Source of the DNA: an uncultured Halieaceae bacterium
GTDB taxonomy: Bacteria; Pseudomonadota; Gammaproteobacteria; Pseudomonadales; Halieaceae
Assembly: GCA_913057135.1 (NCBI GenBank)
Contig: CAJXNM010000008.1
Location: 1 to 64,000, forward strand
Direction: 5' to 3'
DNA length: 64,000 nt
Shown here: piece after piece, positions 9,204 through 18,602 of the stretch
Numbering within the stretch: position 1 is the first letter of the stretch
How the letters are laid out: the number at the start of each line of letters is the position of its first letter
Position numbers and translations under genes: made by a program
The notes under the pieces: generated by a model
Seen by the model: the letters and a program-made list of their open reading frames with translations, nothing else
Told to the model about the DNA's origin: nothing
Database searches by the model: none

Positions 9204-9740
9204 TCAGTTGGCCGAGGAGCCTGGTTCAGTGTTTGGCTGGACGTCTGAAGGGGCGTTTGACTGGGCTTCTGACTGGCCGTCTAACGAGCTGCGTGGTTCG
9301 GCGCCTAATTGCTCGCCCTGCTGGGCTGTAGTGACGTCGGGGTCATCATCCGAGCCGGCTGCTTCATCCGCGACGCGCTGGGCGTCTATCTCGCGCACCT
9401 CCCGCAGCAGGCTTTCCATGTCCCGGCCGCGGCCCACGCTTTCATCGAACCGGAAATGCAGCCGAGGTACTGTGCGCATGGTGGCCCCATGAGCTAGCTG
9501 AGAGCGCATAAACCCTGCAGCTTTGTTCAGCACGTCGGTGGTGGCCTTGGCGCCCGCGCTGTCATCAACACCCAACTGGGTAAAGAACACCTTGGCGTGG
9601 GTTAAGTCGCGGCTTACATCTACGCCGGTAATGCTCACCATCTGCACCCTGGGGTCACGCAGCTCACGTTGAATAAGCTGCGCTAATTCCTGTTGCAGAA
9701 AGTCCCCCACCCGCTGGGTGCGGCTGTATTCCTTACCCAC
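9204..9740 (-). CDS. rbfA: 30S ribosome-binding factor RbfA
   Basis: 178 aa, longer than the usual 120-135. The first about 115 residues are the KH-like RbfA fold ('RTQRVGDFLQQELAQLIQRELRDPR', 'DVSRDLTHAKVFFT', 'LHFRFDESVGRGRDMESLL'), which helps mature the 16S 5' end and supports cold growth. The last about 50 residues are a low-complexity Asp/Gln/Ser tail, probably disordered. It lies between infB and truB. Confidence 0.96.
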   Translation of the reverse strand: MGKEYSRTQRVGDFLQQELAQLIQRELRDPRVQMVSITGVDVSRDLTHAKVFFTQLGVDDSAGAKATTDVLNKAAGFMRSQLAHGATMRTVPRLHFRFDESVGRGRDMESLLREVREIDAQRVADEAAGSDDDPDVTTAQQGEQLGAEPRSSLDGQSEAQSNAPSDVQPNTEPGSSAN

Positions 9741-9774
9741 TATTGCCTGCCCACTATTGCCGGCCCACTGTGCT

Positions 9775-12555
9775 TTACAGGGTCCGGGTGATTTCGTTCA
9801 CCTCGTACACCTCGATGAGGTCACCAGGCTTCACGTCGTTATAGTTCTTCACCCCAATACCGCACTCCATGCCATTACGCACTTCGTTGGCATCGTCTTT
9901 AAAGCGACGTAAGGATTCCAGCTCGCCCTGATAAATGACCACACTGTCGCGTAGTACCCGAATGGGTTTGGCACGGTACACAGTACCTTCAATGACCATA
10001 CAACCGGCAATCTGACCGAACTTGGGCGAGCGGAACACATCCCGCACTTCCGCAATGCCTACAATTTCCTCGCGTAGCTCAGGGGACAACATGCCGCTTA
10101 GGGCCGCCTTCACGTCATCGATGAGGTCATAGATGACGTTGTAATAACGCACCTCTACCCCTTCCTGCTCGGCCAGGCGTCTTGCGCCCGCATCGGCACG
10201 CACGTTGAAACCGAAAATAATAGCTTCCGAGGTCATGGCCAGGGTCACATCAGATTCGGTGAGGCCACCGACACCGCCAGAGACGATGTTCACCTTCACT
10301 TCGTCGTTACCCAAGTCCAGTAGCGCACCTTGCAGCGCTTCTAGTGAGCCGCGCACGTCGGCTTTTACCACCACATTCAAGACCTGGCGCTCGCCCGCGG
10401 TCATAGACTCGAACATATTGTCGAGCTTGGCCGCCTGCTGACGGGCAATACGGCCCGAGCGCATTTTCTCTTGCCGGAAGTCGGCAATTTCCCGGGCGCG
10501 TTTTTCGCTTTCCACCGCCACGAAGTTATCACCGGCATCGGGGGTGCCATCGAGACCCAGAATCTCCACGGGAATACTGGGGCCGGCCTCTTTAATGGGC
10601 TGACCGTTCTCGTCGAGCATGGCGCGCACGCGGCCGTACTGCAGACCCGCCAGCACAATATCGCCCTGGCGCAAGGTGCCCTCTTGAATGAGCAACGACG
10701 CCACGGGGCCGCGACCTTTATCAAGGCGCGATTCAATGACAATACCTTGAGCCGGTACATCCGCAGGCGCAGTTAACTCTAATAGCTCTGCCTGCAGCGA
10801 GATGGCATCGAGTAACGCATCTATACCTTCACCCGAGTGGGCCGAGACGTGCACAAACTGGGTATCGCCACCCCAGTCTTCCGGAATGACCTCTTTCGCG
10901 GCCAACTCGTTGCGTACTCGGTCTGGGTCTGCGGCTTCTTTATCAATTTTGTTCACCGCCACCACAATGGGTACCTCGGCAGCGCGGGCGTGTTGAATGG
11001 CCTCTTCGGTTTGGGGCATAACGCCGTCGTCGGCGGCTACCACCAAAATGACAATATCGGTCGACTTAGCACCGCGGGAACGCATTGCAGTAAAGGCCGC
11101 GTGGCCGGGGGTGTCGAGGAAGGTAATCATACCCATGTCGGTGGTGACGTGATACGCACCAATATGCTGGGTAATGCCACCCGCCTCACCGCTGGCCACC
11201 TTCGCCTTACGAATATAATCCAGCAGCGATGTCTTACCGTGGTCAACATGGCCCATCACCGTCACAACCGGTGCACGGGGCTCTGGCGTACCCTCTTGGC
11301 CCGCCAGCGTCTCTTCCAGCTGCTCTTCCAGCTCGTCGTCGCTGACGTATTTCACTTTGTGGCCTAACTCTTCCACTACCAATGCCGCCGTTTCCTGGTC
11401 GATCATTTGGTTGATGGTGGCCATAAGCCCGAGCTTCATTAGCTCTTTTATGACAACACCCGCTTTCACCGCCATCTGCTGGGCTAGATCGCCCACGGCA
11501 ATGTTTTCGGGGATGTTCACTTCGTAAACAATAGCCTCGGTGGGTTGCTCGAAACCGTGCTTACCGTGTTCCTCATGGGACGACTTACGGCGGCGTCCAC
11601 CTCGGCGACGGCCCACACCCGCTTCCGCTGCCTCAAGGTCACTAAGGGACAGGTTATGGCCGCGCTGCTTACCACGGGCACCCGGTAACGAGCCTTTGTC
11701 GAGACGGGCTCGGCCAGCCTTTTTACGGGCGGGCTCGTCCTTGGTGGGCGCTTCATGCAAACGCTTGGGACGTCGGTCGCTGTCGTTATCGTTGTTGGCC
11801 TTCGCAGCAGGGCGCGCATCGGCCGCTTTTGCCGCCGCTTTGGCTTTGGCGGCCTCTCGGGCTTTGCGCTCTTCTTCTGCTTTGCGAGCAGCAATGGCGG
11901 CGTCGAGATCTCGCTGGCGCTTCTCTTCTTCCGCCTTACGCCGGGCGGCCGCACGCTGACGCAGAACCTCAGGGTCTAAGTCGGCGGGATCTTCTTCCGG
12001 TTCGGGCTCGGGTTCTGGCTCGGGTTCCGGCTCGGGTTCCGGCTCGGGCTCGGGCGCAGGCTCTGGTTCAGGTTCTGGCTCGGGCTCAGGTTGTGGTTCC
12101 GGCTCTGGCTCAGGTACCACTTCCGGTTCAGGCGTGGGTTCGGGCTCTGGGGCCGCAGCTACAGTTTCTGTAACAGCAGGGACTTCAGCCTCAATGGCAG
12201 CGGCCACATCGACTTCTGGTAGCTCACTGTCCGCTTCCGGCTTCGGTGCGTCCTCAAGCTCTTCACGCTTCACGTAGGTGCGCTTCTTACGCACTTCCAC
12301 GTTAACGGTCTTCTTACCGGCACCACCTGCGCGCAAGGTGCTCACCTTCTTGCGCTTTAAGGTGATCTTTTTCGGGGCATCGGTGCTTTCGCCGTGGCTG
12401 CGCTTTAAAAAGGTCAGCAGGGTTTGCTTGTCCTCTTCAGACACCATCTGGTCCGATGAGTTATGCGGCAAGCCCGCGTCTTTCATTTGCGACAACAGCC
12501 GCTCAACGGAGGCTCCCACCGTTTTGGCTAACTGTTCTACTGTCACTTGCGCCAT
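9775..12555 (-). CDS. infB: Translation initiation factor IF-2
   Basis: 926 aa. A GTPase that places fMet-tRNA on the 30S subunit. An N-terminal IF2N domain is at about 1-55, followed by a Pro-Glu repeat tract (about 136-186) and a charged Ala/Lys/Glu helix. A second IF2N domain lies near 335-390. The G domain has G1 'GHVDHGKT' (433-440), 'DTPGH' (479-483) and 'NKID'; domains II-IV follow. The PE tract is unusually regular. It is cotranscribed with nusA upstream and rbfA downstream. Confidence 0.98.
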   Translation of the reverse strand: MAQVTVEQLAKTVGASVERLLSQMKDAGLPHNSSDQMVSEEDKQTLLTFLKRSHGESTDAPKKITLKRKKVSTLRAGGAGKKTVNVEVRKKRTYVKREELEDAPKPEADSELPEVDVAAAIEAEVPAVTETVAAAPEPEPTPEPEVVPEPEPEPQPEPEPEPEPEPAPEPEPEPEPEPEPEPEPEPEEDPADLDPEVLRQRAAARRKAEEEKRQRDLDAAIAARKAEEERKAREAAKAKAAAKAADARPAAKANNDNDSDRRPKRLHEAPTKDEPARKKAGRARLDKGSLPGARGKQRGHNLSLSDLEAAEAGVGRRRGGRRRKSSHEEHGKHGFEQPTEAIVYEVNIPENIAVGDLAQQMAVKAGVVIKELMKLGLMATINQMIDQETAALVVEELGHKVKYVSDDELEEQLEETLAGQEGTPEPRAPVVTVMGHVDHGKTSLLDYIRKAKVASGEAGGITQHIGAYHVTTDMGMITFLDTPGHAAFTAMRSRGAKSTDIVILVVAADDGVMPQTEEAIQHARAAEVPIVVAVNKIDKEAADPDRVRNELAAKEVIPEDWGGDTQFVHVSAHSGEGIDALLDAISLQAELLELTAPADVPAQGIVIESRLDKGRGPVASLLIQEGTLRQGDIVLAGLQYGRVRAMLDENGQPIKEAGPSIPVEILGLDGTPDAGDNFVAVESEKRAREIADFRQEKMRSGRIARQQAAKLDNMFESMTAGERQVLNVVVKADVRGSLEALQGALLDLGNDEVKVNIVSGGVGGLTESDVTLAMTSEAIIFGFNVRADAGARRLAEQEGVEVRYYNVIYDLIDDVKAALSGMLSPELREEIVGIAEVRDVFRSPKFGQIAGCMVIEGTVYRAKPIRVLRDSVVIYQGELESLRRFKDDANEVRNGMECGIGVKNYNDVKPGDLIEVYEVNEITRTL
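11998..12150 (-). repeat. Pro-Glu hexanucleotide repeat inside infB
   Basis: About 50 residues of near-perfect alternating Pro-Glu, encoded by a degenerate 6-bp repeat (CC-N-GA-R type), form the IF-2 linker. The codons vary at wobble positions, so the tract is not a fresh microsatellite, but it could still change length by slippage in multiples of 6 without breaking the frame. Confidence 0.85.
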
Positions 12556-12608
12556 GTGTTACTCCCTGGTTCCGTTCTGGCTTGCGTAAAGGTTCGAGTG
12601 ACTAGCGC

Positions 12609-14105
12609 TTAGGCGCTCTCGTCTTCCGCAAACCATGGCGCGCGGGCAGTCATAATTAACGCCCCGGCACGCTCTTCGGTCATGTCTTCGATGTCCATCA
12701 GGTCATCGACGCCTTGCTCGGCCAAATCTTCCATGGTGACCACACCACGGCTAGCCAGCAAATACGCCAAATGACGCTCCATGCCATCCATCGTTAATAA
12801 GTCTTCAGCGGGCTCGTTAGCACCCAGCTGCTCTTCCGAGGCAATCGCCATAGTCAGCAGTGCGTCTTTAGCACGGGCGCGCAACTCCTCGGCAATATCT
12901 TCGTCAAATCCGTCAATGGCCATCATCTCTTCAAGGGGCACATAAGCCACCTCTTCGAGGGTAGTGAAGCCTTCGTCGACCAACACACCCGCCACGTCTT
13001 CATCGACGTCGAGGGCATTCATAAAGGTCTCCATGACCTGCACCGCTTCAGCTTCTTGTTTCTCTACCGCTTCATCGACGCTCATGACGTTAATGGTCCA
13101 GCCGGTAAGATCGGAGGCCAAGCGCACATTCTGACCGCCGCGGCCAATGGCCTGGGCCAAGTTATCTTCAGCAACCGCCACTTCCATGGTGTTACTGTCT
13201 TCGTCGACCACAATCGATTCCACTTCAGCGGGGGACATGGCGTTAATGACTAGCTGGGCTGGGTTGTCGTCCCACAGAATAATGTCGACCCGCTCGTTGT
13301 CGAGCTCGTTCGATACCGCCTGCACGCGAGAGCCGCGCATACCGACACAGGCGCCGACGGGGTCAATGCGCTGATCACCGGTTTTCACCGCAATTTTGGC
13401 CCGTGACCCGGGGTCGCGCGCGGCAGCCCGAATTTGAATGACACCCTCGGAAATCTCGGGTACTTCAATTTTGAAGAGCTCGATGAGCATCTCTTTACAG
13501 GCCCGTGACAGCATCAACTGCGGACCGCGGTTTTCGGTATTGATGTCTTTAAGAACAGCCCGCACGCGATCGTTCATGCGGAAGGTCTCACGACCAACCA
13601 GCTCACCCCGGGGCAGCAGACCTTCGGCGTTATTGCCAAGGTCAACAATAATGTTGTCGCGGGTGACTTTCTTCACCATGCCCGCCAGCAATTCACCGAC
13701 TCGATCACGGTACTGATCCACAATTTGCGCGCGCTCGGCATCACGCACCCGCTGCACAATCACCTGCTTGGCGGTTTGGGCGGCAATACGGCCGAAATCT
13801 ACGTTCTCGATGACTTCTTCGTAGACATCGCCGGGTTTCAGGTTGGGGTCTTTCTCAATGGCTTCTTCGGTGGTGAACTGGGTCCCCAGCAGCGCGAGCT
13901 CGGTATCAGGTACCACCAACCAACGACGGCGGGTCACGTAGTCGCCGGTCTTGCGGTCAATGTTGACCTCTATTTCTGAATCTTCGTCGTAACGCTTCTT
14001 GGCGGCCGTTGCTAAGGCCAGCTCTATGGCCTCGAAAATGATGTCTTCAGACACCCCTTTCTCATTCGAGACCGCTTCCGCCACCATCAGAATTTCTTTA
14101 TTCAT
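12609..14105 (-). CDS. nusA: Transcription termination/antitermination factor NusA
   Basis: 498 aa, close to the E. coli protein. It binds RNA polymerase and nascent RNA, affecting pausing, termination and antitermination. The order is N-terminal domain ('[25 protein letters not shown]'), S1, KH1 and KH2 ('[14 protein letters not shown]', '[12 protein letters not shown]'), then two acidic C-terminal repeats typical of gammaproteobacteria. It lies 48 bp after rimP and 53 bp before infB. Confidence 0.98.
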   Translation of the reverse strand: MNKEILMVAEAVSNEKGVSEDIIFEAIELALATAAKKRYDEDSEIEVNIDRKTGDYVTRRRWLVVPDTELALLGTQFTTEEAIEKDPNLKPGDVYEEVIENVDFGRIAAQTAKQVIVQRVRDAERAQIVDQYRDRVGELLAGMVKKVTRDNIIVDLGNNAEGLLPRGELVGRETFRMNDRVRAVLKDINTENRGPQLMLSRACKEMLIELFKIEVPEISEGVIQIRAAARDPGSRAKIAVKTGDQRIDPVGACVGMRGSRVQAVSNELDNERVDIILWDDNPAQLVINAMSPAEVESIVVDEDSNTMEVAVAEDNLAQAIGRGGQNVRLASDLTGWTINVMSVDEAVEKQEAEAVQVMETFMNALDVDEDVAGVLVDEGFTTLEEVAYVPLEEMMAIDGFDEDIAEELRARAKDALLTMAIASEEQLGANEPAEDLLTMDGMERHLAYLLASRGVVTMEDLAEQGVDDLMDIEDMTEERAGALIMTARAPWFAEDESA

Positions 14106-14153
14106 TCTCTGCCTCTCACCACCGCTGCTCTTCGCTGCCTACTGGCAGGAACC

Positions 14154-14651
14154 TCAGTTTTCGACTGTCGTCGCCGCGCCGCTTTTGCTGTCGGGGGTTA
14201 ATCGCGGTTGCACCCGCGCCCGATCAATTTGATTCAGCGGCAATAAATAATCGTGGTCGTCAACACGCACAACCACGTCGTCATTTTCTAATCCCATGAG
14301 CCAACCCCGAAATTTGCGGCGTCCCTCGTAGGGGAAACGCAAACGCACTTCAATGGGCTCACCCACGTACAACGCGTACTGCTGGGGTTTAAATACCAGC
14401 CGATCAATACCCGGTGATGACACCTCGAGGGTGTACTCACTTTGAATGGGGTCTTCCACATCGAGCACCGAGCTGACGTGCCGACTAACCAGGGCACAGT
14501 CGTCTACCGTGACGCCATTGTCGCGCTCGATATACAGGCGCAATGTTGGGCGGCGATTCGGAGATAGGAGTTCGAGCCCCCACAACTCGAAGCCCAATGA
14601 TTCCACCGTCGGCGTTAGCAGCTCCGACAAGCGCGATTCTTTACCTGCCAC
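14154..14651 (-). CDS. rimP: Ribosome maturation factor RimP
   Basis: About 165 aa from GTG 14651, giving 'VAGKESRLSELLTPTVESLGFELWGLEL', which matches family N-termini; GAGG lies about 8 bases upstream. ATG 14684 is an alternative. The longest frame (to 14744) reads through the tRNA terminator hairpin and is rejected. RimP assists 30S assembly; 'LRLYIERDNGVTVDDCALVSR' and 'EVSSPGIDRLVF' are signatures. First protein gene of the nusA-infB operon. Confidence 0.93.
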   Translation of the reverse strand: MAGKESRLSELLTPTVESLGFELWGLELLSPNRRPTLRLYIERDNGVTVDDCALVSRHVSSVLDVEDPIQSEYTLEVSSPGIDRLVFKPQQYALYVGEPIEVRLRFPYEGRRKFRGWLMGLENDDVVVRVDDHDYLLPLNQIDRARVQPRLTPDSKSGAATTVEN

Positions 14652-14696
14652 CGCTTTTCCCTCGTCTTGCTGTGTCAGCCGCATTTTCTGCGGATA

Positions 14697-14721
14697 CGAA
14701 AAAGCCCCACGCGGGGGCTTC
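14697..14721 (-). terminator. Terminator between tRNA-fMet and rimP
   Basis: On the minus strand AAGCCCC (14720-14714) and GGGGCTT (14708-14702) form a stem with a 5-nt loop followed by a short T-run. It follows the tRNA gene and precedes rimP, so rimP is reached by read-through or a separate start. Confidence 0.8.
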
Positions 14722-14760
14722 ACGAATGACGACGGACTGAGCAAAGGCCTGTCGTCGATT

Positions 14761-14837
<77 letters not shown>

Positions 14838-14991
14838 TCAAAATCGTAGTGACCTCCCCCTGGGCGCTATCGCATTCGCTGCAACACCGCTGGCGGCCAC
14901 CTAAGCTAGTGATTAACCAGCTCCATCAGAGGCGCCGAAGTATAGGGAGGTGAACCACAGACGTCAACGGGTTAGAGGAAACCTGAGCCAT

Positions 14992-15024
14992 AAAAAAACC
15001 CGCGCCCGTGACAGCGCGGGTTTT
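14992..15024 (-). terminator. Terminator of the anchor-I lipoprotein gene
   Basis: AACCCGCGC and GCGCGGGTT arms (15022-15014 and 15005-14997 on the minus strand) are followed by a seven-T run, 23 bp past the stop of the upstream lipoprotein gene. Confidence 0.92.
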
Positions 15025-15046
15025 CCGTTACCGATGAGGCACTGGC

Positions 15047-16954
15047 TTACAGGGCCGTTACCGAGTAAACCGCGAGTGTGCCCGACACTTCGTTACTGAC
15101 TAGCAACAGCGGCTCACCCGATGGGCTATCTTCTGCAGCAATAAATACAATGCTCTCGGGGCCCAAATCACCGACGTCTTCAACATCGGCTTTCGCATCG
15201 ACCGTGAAGTCGCGAGGATTGATGTACTGCACGAACTGTGCCGACTGGGGGTTAGTGATGTTGTAAACCATGACACCACCGACTCGCTCTAAACCGATGA
15301 AGGCGTAGGTATTACCGGCAATTTCAGCAATGGTGACGGCTTCAGGCTCGGGACCTTTGTCATCCGATCGATCGTCTCCCTCGTTGTCGTCGTTGCTAGC
15401 GTTGAAGCTCAGACCCAATTGCTGTGCGGTGATCACCTCAAAATCGCTACCGCTGTCGAAGACGGGACGTGCCGTTTCGGTATTCCAGATGGTGAACGAA
15501 TCGGTATTCCAGATGGTGAACGAACGGGCACCGAAGGAGTACAGGTTTTCGTAAACACACTCGGCAACTGGAATAGTATCTCCATCAGCATCGAATGTGA
15601 CGGGCTGACCGGTGCTCGTCACGGTGGCACAGGCAGCGGAGTCCTCGAGCCCTAGGTTGGTGATGACTTTCAAGCGGCCCAAGTTGGGCTTGTCTTGGAA
15701 GTCGGCACCCAGCTTGTCTTTAAGGTCATTGGTGAACTGGGCATCACCAAGATCCTTAATACGGATTTCATCAAGGTAATGGAAGCACTTGTCGTTGTCT
15801 TCATCTTCAGCGAATAGGTAGCCACCCTGTTCGTCACAATCGGCCCCATCGACTGCTTCGGTGCGGTACTCACGGCCATCACCTTCGTTAGCGGTCACCA
15901 AGTAGGTAGTACCATTCACCTCGTAGGTGGCGATAGTGTCGGGCATGTAAGTGCCAAACACACTCCAATTTCGGATGTTGATGGCCGCCCCATCATCAGG
16001 ACCGTCTTCGTTACTGGCATCAAGCTCATTGCCGGGCAGTCCGTAGTCTTTAAAGCCCATACCGATGACGTCATCAATCACACCAGCAGCAATATCGACC
16101 ACAGCAATGGCGTTATTTTCCTGCAGCGCTACGTAGGCTTTAGTGCTGTCGGCAGAGAACGCGATGTATTCGGGTTCCATGTCTTTCGCGACCGACTCCG
16201 CCTTTGCGGAGACACGCACAGGCCCGGTGAGGCCACCAGCGTTAAAGGGTGCGAAAGACGCCGTGACGGCAGTGAGCTCAGTGAACCCGCCAGAGACGTC
16301 AATAATGCTGACACTACCCTCGGGGTCATTGCTGTAATCACCGTTGGGCTCACCCTCGTTGGCGCTGAGTACGTAGTTACCATCGGGAGTAAAGCCCACC
16401 ATGTCGGGCAGGGCGCCCACTTCAACGGCACTTAGGAACGTGCCATCGGTGCCATAAAAGGCAATGTAGCCATTGTCTTGCTTGACATCCGCTTCAACCG
16501 CTACCGCTACCGTATCGCCATAAACAGCAACACTGTTCACGCCACCCATTGCAGGGTTACCTGCGACGTTAGCCGTGACATCCGCTGAAGCATCGAGCTG
16601 ATCAACGATGGTTGGCATCGTGGGCGCGGCCAGATCGACAATATCAATTAAACCCGCGTTAGCATTCACCAAGTAGGCCTGCTGTGTCGTCGCGTCATAG
16701 GCCACGATTTCAGCTGCCGACTTGTCGAAGTTGGCGGCAATGGCCGGTGTACGGCCCAAAAACTTAAGGGAAATGGCAGCGTTGGCATTGGTGCCATCGG
16801 CTCCGGGGGCACCGTCAGTGCCGTTGGCGCCATCGGCACCAGGCGCGCCTGCAGGGCCAACCGCGCCATCGCGGCCGTCATCACCTTCACAGGCACCAAG
16901 GGCAAACGTCAGTGCAACAGCACTGAAGGCGGTGAATAAAGCGTTGCGTTTCAT
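15047..16954 (-). CDS. Choice-of-anchor I family lipoprotein, probably PhoB-regulated
   Basis: 635 aa. The signal peptide ends in lipobox 'FALGAC', so it is probably lipid-anchored. A short collagen-like Gly-X-Y stretch (about residues 28-55) leads to a beta-propeller-type body with 'NSVAVYGDTVAVAVE', 'PDGNYVLSANEGEPN', 'YVALQENNAIAVVD', 'TANEGDGREY' and 'GPEPEAVTIAEI', the pattern of choice-of-anchor I proteins. These are often annotated as alkaline phosphatase-like, but the activity is unproven. An 8-codon tandem duplication is present. AGGAGAG precedes the ATG, a PhoB box lies about 100 bp upstream, and it has its own terminator. It splits the tRNA-Leu / tRNA-fMet pair. Confidence 0.85.
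   Translation of the reverse strand: MKRNALFTAFSAVALTFALGACEGDDGRDGAVGPAGAPGADGANGTDGAPGADGTNANAAISLKFLGRTPAIAANFDKSAAEIVAYDATTQQAYLVNANAGLIDIVDLAAPTMPTIVDQLDASADVTANVAGNPAMGGVNSVAVYGDTVAVAVEADVKQDNGYIAFYGTDGTFLSAVEVGALPDMVGFTPDGNYVLSANEGEPNGDYSNDPEGSVSIIDVSGGFTELTAVTASFAPFNAGGLTGPVRVSAKAESVAKDMEPEYIAFSADSTKAYVALQENNAIAVVDIAAGVIDDVIGMGFKDYGLPGNELDASNEDGPDDGAAINIRNWSVFGTYMPDTIATYEVNGTTYLVTANEGDGREYRTEAVDGADCDEQGGYLFAEDEDNDKCFHYLDEIRIKDLGDAQFTNDLKDKLGADFQDKPNLGRLKVITNLGLEDSAACATVTSTGQPVTFDADGDTIPVAECVYENLYSFGARSFTIWNTDSFTIWNTETARPVFDSGSDFEVITAQQLGLSFNASNDDNEGDDRSDDKGPEPEAVTIAEIAGNTYAFIGLERVGGVMVYNITNPQSAQFVQYINPRDFTVDAKADVEDVGDLGPESIVFIAAEDSPSGEPLLLVSNEVSGTLAVYSVTAL
15477..15524 (-). repeat. 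Perfect 24-bp tandem duplication
   Basis: Two identical 24-bp units (15477-15500 and 15501-15524) inside the anchor-I gene give the duplicated peptide SFTIWNT[D/E] in series. The length keeps the frame. The two units are identical, which suggests a recent event or an assembly artefact. Confidence 0.95.
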
Positions 16955-17053
16955 TGAACTCTCCTAATATGAGGGGTTTGCGAACCACGTCACAGAATGG
17001 AGAGTAACTATGAAGGTTTGATGGCGTTTATTTTGCGAGTTCGTTGCAGATTA

Positions 17054-17071
17054 ACGACAGTTTTGTGACGG
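17054..17071 (-). promoter_or_regulatory. Predicted PhoB box
   Basis: Minus strand CCGTCAC-AAAA-CTGTCGT matches the Pho box CTGTCAT-A-W-A-W-CTGTCAT at 15 of 18 positions, and a third weaker half-site (CTGCAAC) follows at the same 11-bp period. It lies about 100 bp upstream of the anchor-I lipoprotein start, a usual promoter distance. Confidence 0.65.
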
Positions 17072-17160
17072 CCGAGCCCTTGCGGTCTCTGCGCCGCAAG
17101 GATTAAGCGAGGCTTGGACTGGGCCTGTAAATCGTCCCGCATGCCGTTCGGTGGCTACCT

Positions 17161-17191
17161 AAAGAAAGGGGCTTCGCACTGGAAGCCCCTT
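17161..17191 (-). terminator. Terminator after tRNA-Leu
   Basis: AAGGGGCTTC and GAAGCCCCTT arms (17182-17191 with 17166-17175) around a 6-nt loop, with a short T-rich end on the minus strand. It closes the secG-tRNA-Leu transcript. Confidence 0.8.
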
Positions 17192-17198
17192 CTGTGAT

Positions 17199-17284
17199 TG
17201 GTGCGGAAGGCGGGACTTGAACCCGCACAGCCATAGGCCACTACCCCCTCAAGATAGCGTGTCTACCAATTCCACCACTTCCGC
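17199..17284 (-). tRNA. tRNA-Leu (GAG)
   Basis: 86 nt with encoded CCA. The anticodon loop TTGAGGG gives GAG (17248-17250), there is a long variable arm typical of class II tRNAs, and the acceptor is GCGGAAG/CTTCCGC. It sits 7 bp after the secG stop, the standard gammaproteobacterial position, so it is probably processed from the secG transcript. Confidence 0.96.
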
Positions 17285-17291
17285 GTATTCG

Positions 17292-17777
17292 TTACTCCAG
17301 CGGCAAATCGCCGCTTGGGGCGTCTGCATCGGTTGCGTCACCGGGCACTGCAGGCATATCACCCTCGGGGACAGTTGCAGGCTCGTCGATTGTCACCTCG
17401 GGCATATCCCCTTCGGCCATCACCGACTCAGTGACGTCGTCTACCACAGGCAAGTCGCCAACTGGAGCTGCATCTTCCGCTGTCTGCGCAGGCATTACAA
17501 GCTGCTCTTCCGGCAACTCAAAGCCTAGCTCTTCTGTGCCAGCGGTCTTGCTATCGGCAATCATGGCCAGACCAAAGCTGGTAGCAAAAAACAGCACAGC
17601 CAACCATGCGGTCATCTTGGTCAAGATGTTCGCGTTACCGGCACTGCCAAACAAGGTCTGCGACGCACCACCACCAAAGGATGCACCAATATCCGAGCCT
17701 TTGCCCTGCTGCATCATGATCAGGCCGATGATGGCCAGCGCCACCAGCAAATGCACGACCAGAATAATCTGTTCCAC
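17292..17777 (-). CDS. secG: Preprotein translocase subunit SecG
   Basis: 161 aa, longer than the about 110 of E. coli. Two membrane helices ('IILVVHLLVALAIIGLIMM' and 'MTAWLAVLFFATSFGLAMI') flank 'QQGKGSDIGASFGGGASQTLFGSAG', the family signature. The extra length is an acidic Pro/Asp/Glu tail of about 75 residues. It is part of SecYEG. The start overlaps the tpiA stop by one base, so the pair is coupled. Confidence 0.96.
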   Translation of the reverse strand: MEQIILVVHLLVALAIIGLIMMQQGKGSDIGASFGGGASQTLFGSAGNANILTKMTAWLAVLFFATSFGLAMIADSKTAGTEELGFELPEEQLVMPAQTAEDAAPVGDLPVVDDVTESVMAEGDMPEVTIDEPATVPEGDMPAVPGDATDADAPSGDLPLE

Positions 17778-18529
17778 TAGGTCCTCCCGGACTCACTCGC
17801 CGCTTTGGCAATGGCATAAAAACTGTCTGCCATGAGTGATGCACCACCCACCAAAGCGCCATCGATATTTGGGCAGGCAAACAACTCGCCTGCATTGTCG
17901 GGCTTGACACTTCCACCGTACAACAGCGCAATGTCACTACCCCGACTCCCCAGCAGCTGCACAAGCGTCTGCCGGATGTGTTCATGCATACTGTTGGCCT
18001 GTTCTGGCGTGGCCGTATGCCCTGTGCCAATGGCCCAGATAGGCTCATAAGCAACCACAAATTCCCCTGCAGCAAGCCCCTGTAGCGACCCTTGTAATTG
18101 GGCGCTAACCACCTGTTCTTGCGAGCCCCCTTGGCGCTGCTCGAGGGACTCCCCTACACACACCACCGCGGTTAAGCCGGCATTAGCCGCTGCCCTTGCC
18201 TTTTGGGCAACCAAGGCATCGGTCTCACCGTGCCCCTGGCGACGCTCCGAGTGGCCAACAATGACCCAAGAGCAACCCAGATCGGCCAGCATCGGTGCAC
18301 TGATATCACCGGTGTAAGCACCTTCTGCCTCAGGGGCGCAGTCCTGCGCACCCAGCGCCAACTGGGGCAACAGTTGTTGCGCACGCTGGGCGTAAACCCC
18401 GGGTGGACACAACACCACATCCACATTGGGAAGGGGCTGGTCGCTCAATGCTTGCCACTGGTTAGCGAAAGCCGACAGTGCGCTGCCTGACCCGTGCATC
18501 TTCCAATTAGCGATGACCACCGCTGACAT
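17777..18529 (-). CDS. tpiA: Triosephosphate isomerase
   Basis: 250 aa from ATG 18529 ('MSAVVIANWKMHG'); a GTG four codons upstream is possible, but GTGAG lies at a better distance from the ATG. It interconverts DHAP and glyceraldehyde 3-phosphate. Catalytic Lys is in 'NWKMHG', His in 'VIVGHSERR' and Glu in 'VVAYEPIWAIGTG'. It lies between glmM and secG. Confidence 0.97.
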   Translation of the reverse strand: MSAVVIANWKMHGSGSALSAFANQWQALSDQPLPNVDVVLCPPGVYAQRAQQLLPQLALGAQDCAPEAEGAYTGDISAPMLADLGCSWVIVGHSERRQGHGETDALVAQKARAAANAGLTAVVCVGESLEQRQGGSQEQVVSAQLQGSLQGLAAGEFVVAYEPIWAIGTGHTATPEQANSMHEHIRQTLVQLLGSRGSDIALLYGGSVKPDNAGELFACPNIDGALVGGASLMADSFYAIAKAASESGRT

Positions 18530-18602
18530 AGCTTTGCTCACCGGCTAAAACAGGCGCGCGATGGTAACGAAAGCGCCCCGTTCGCGCAACCGTCGAGGCG
18601 AC

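Noticed and set aside
11998-12150. Repeat tract as a CRISPR array
   Set aside because: It is a coding Pro-Glu repeat with no spacer structure; no CRISPR array is seen in the window.
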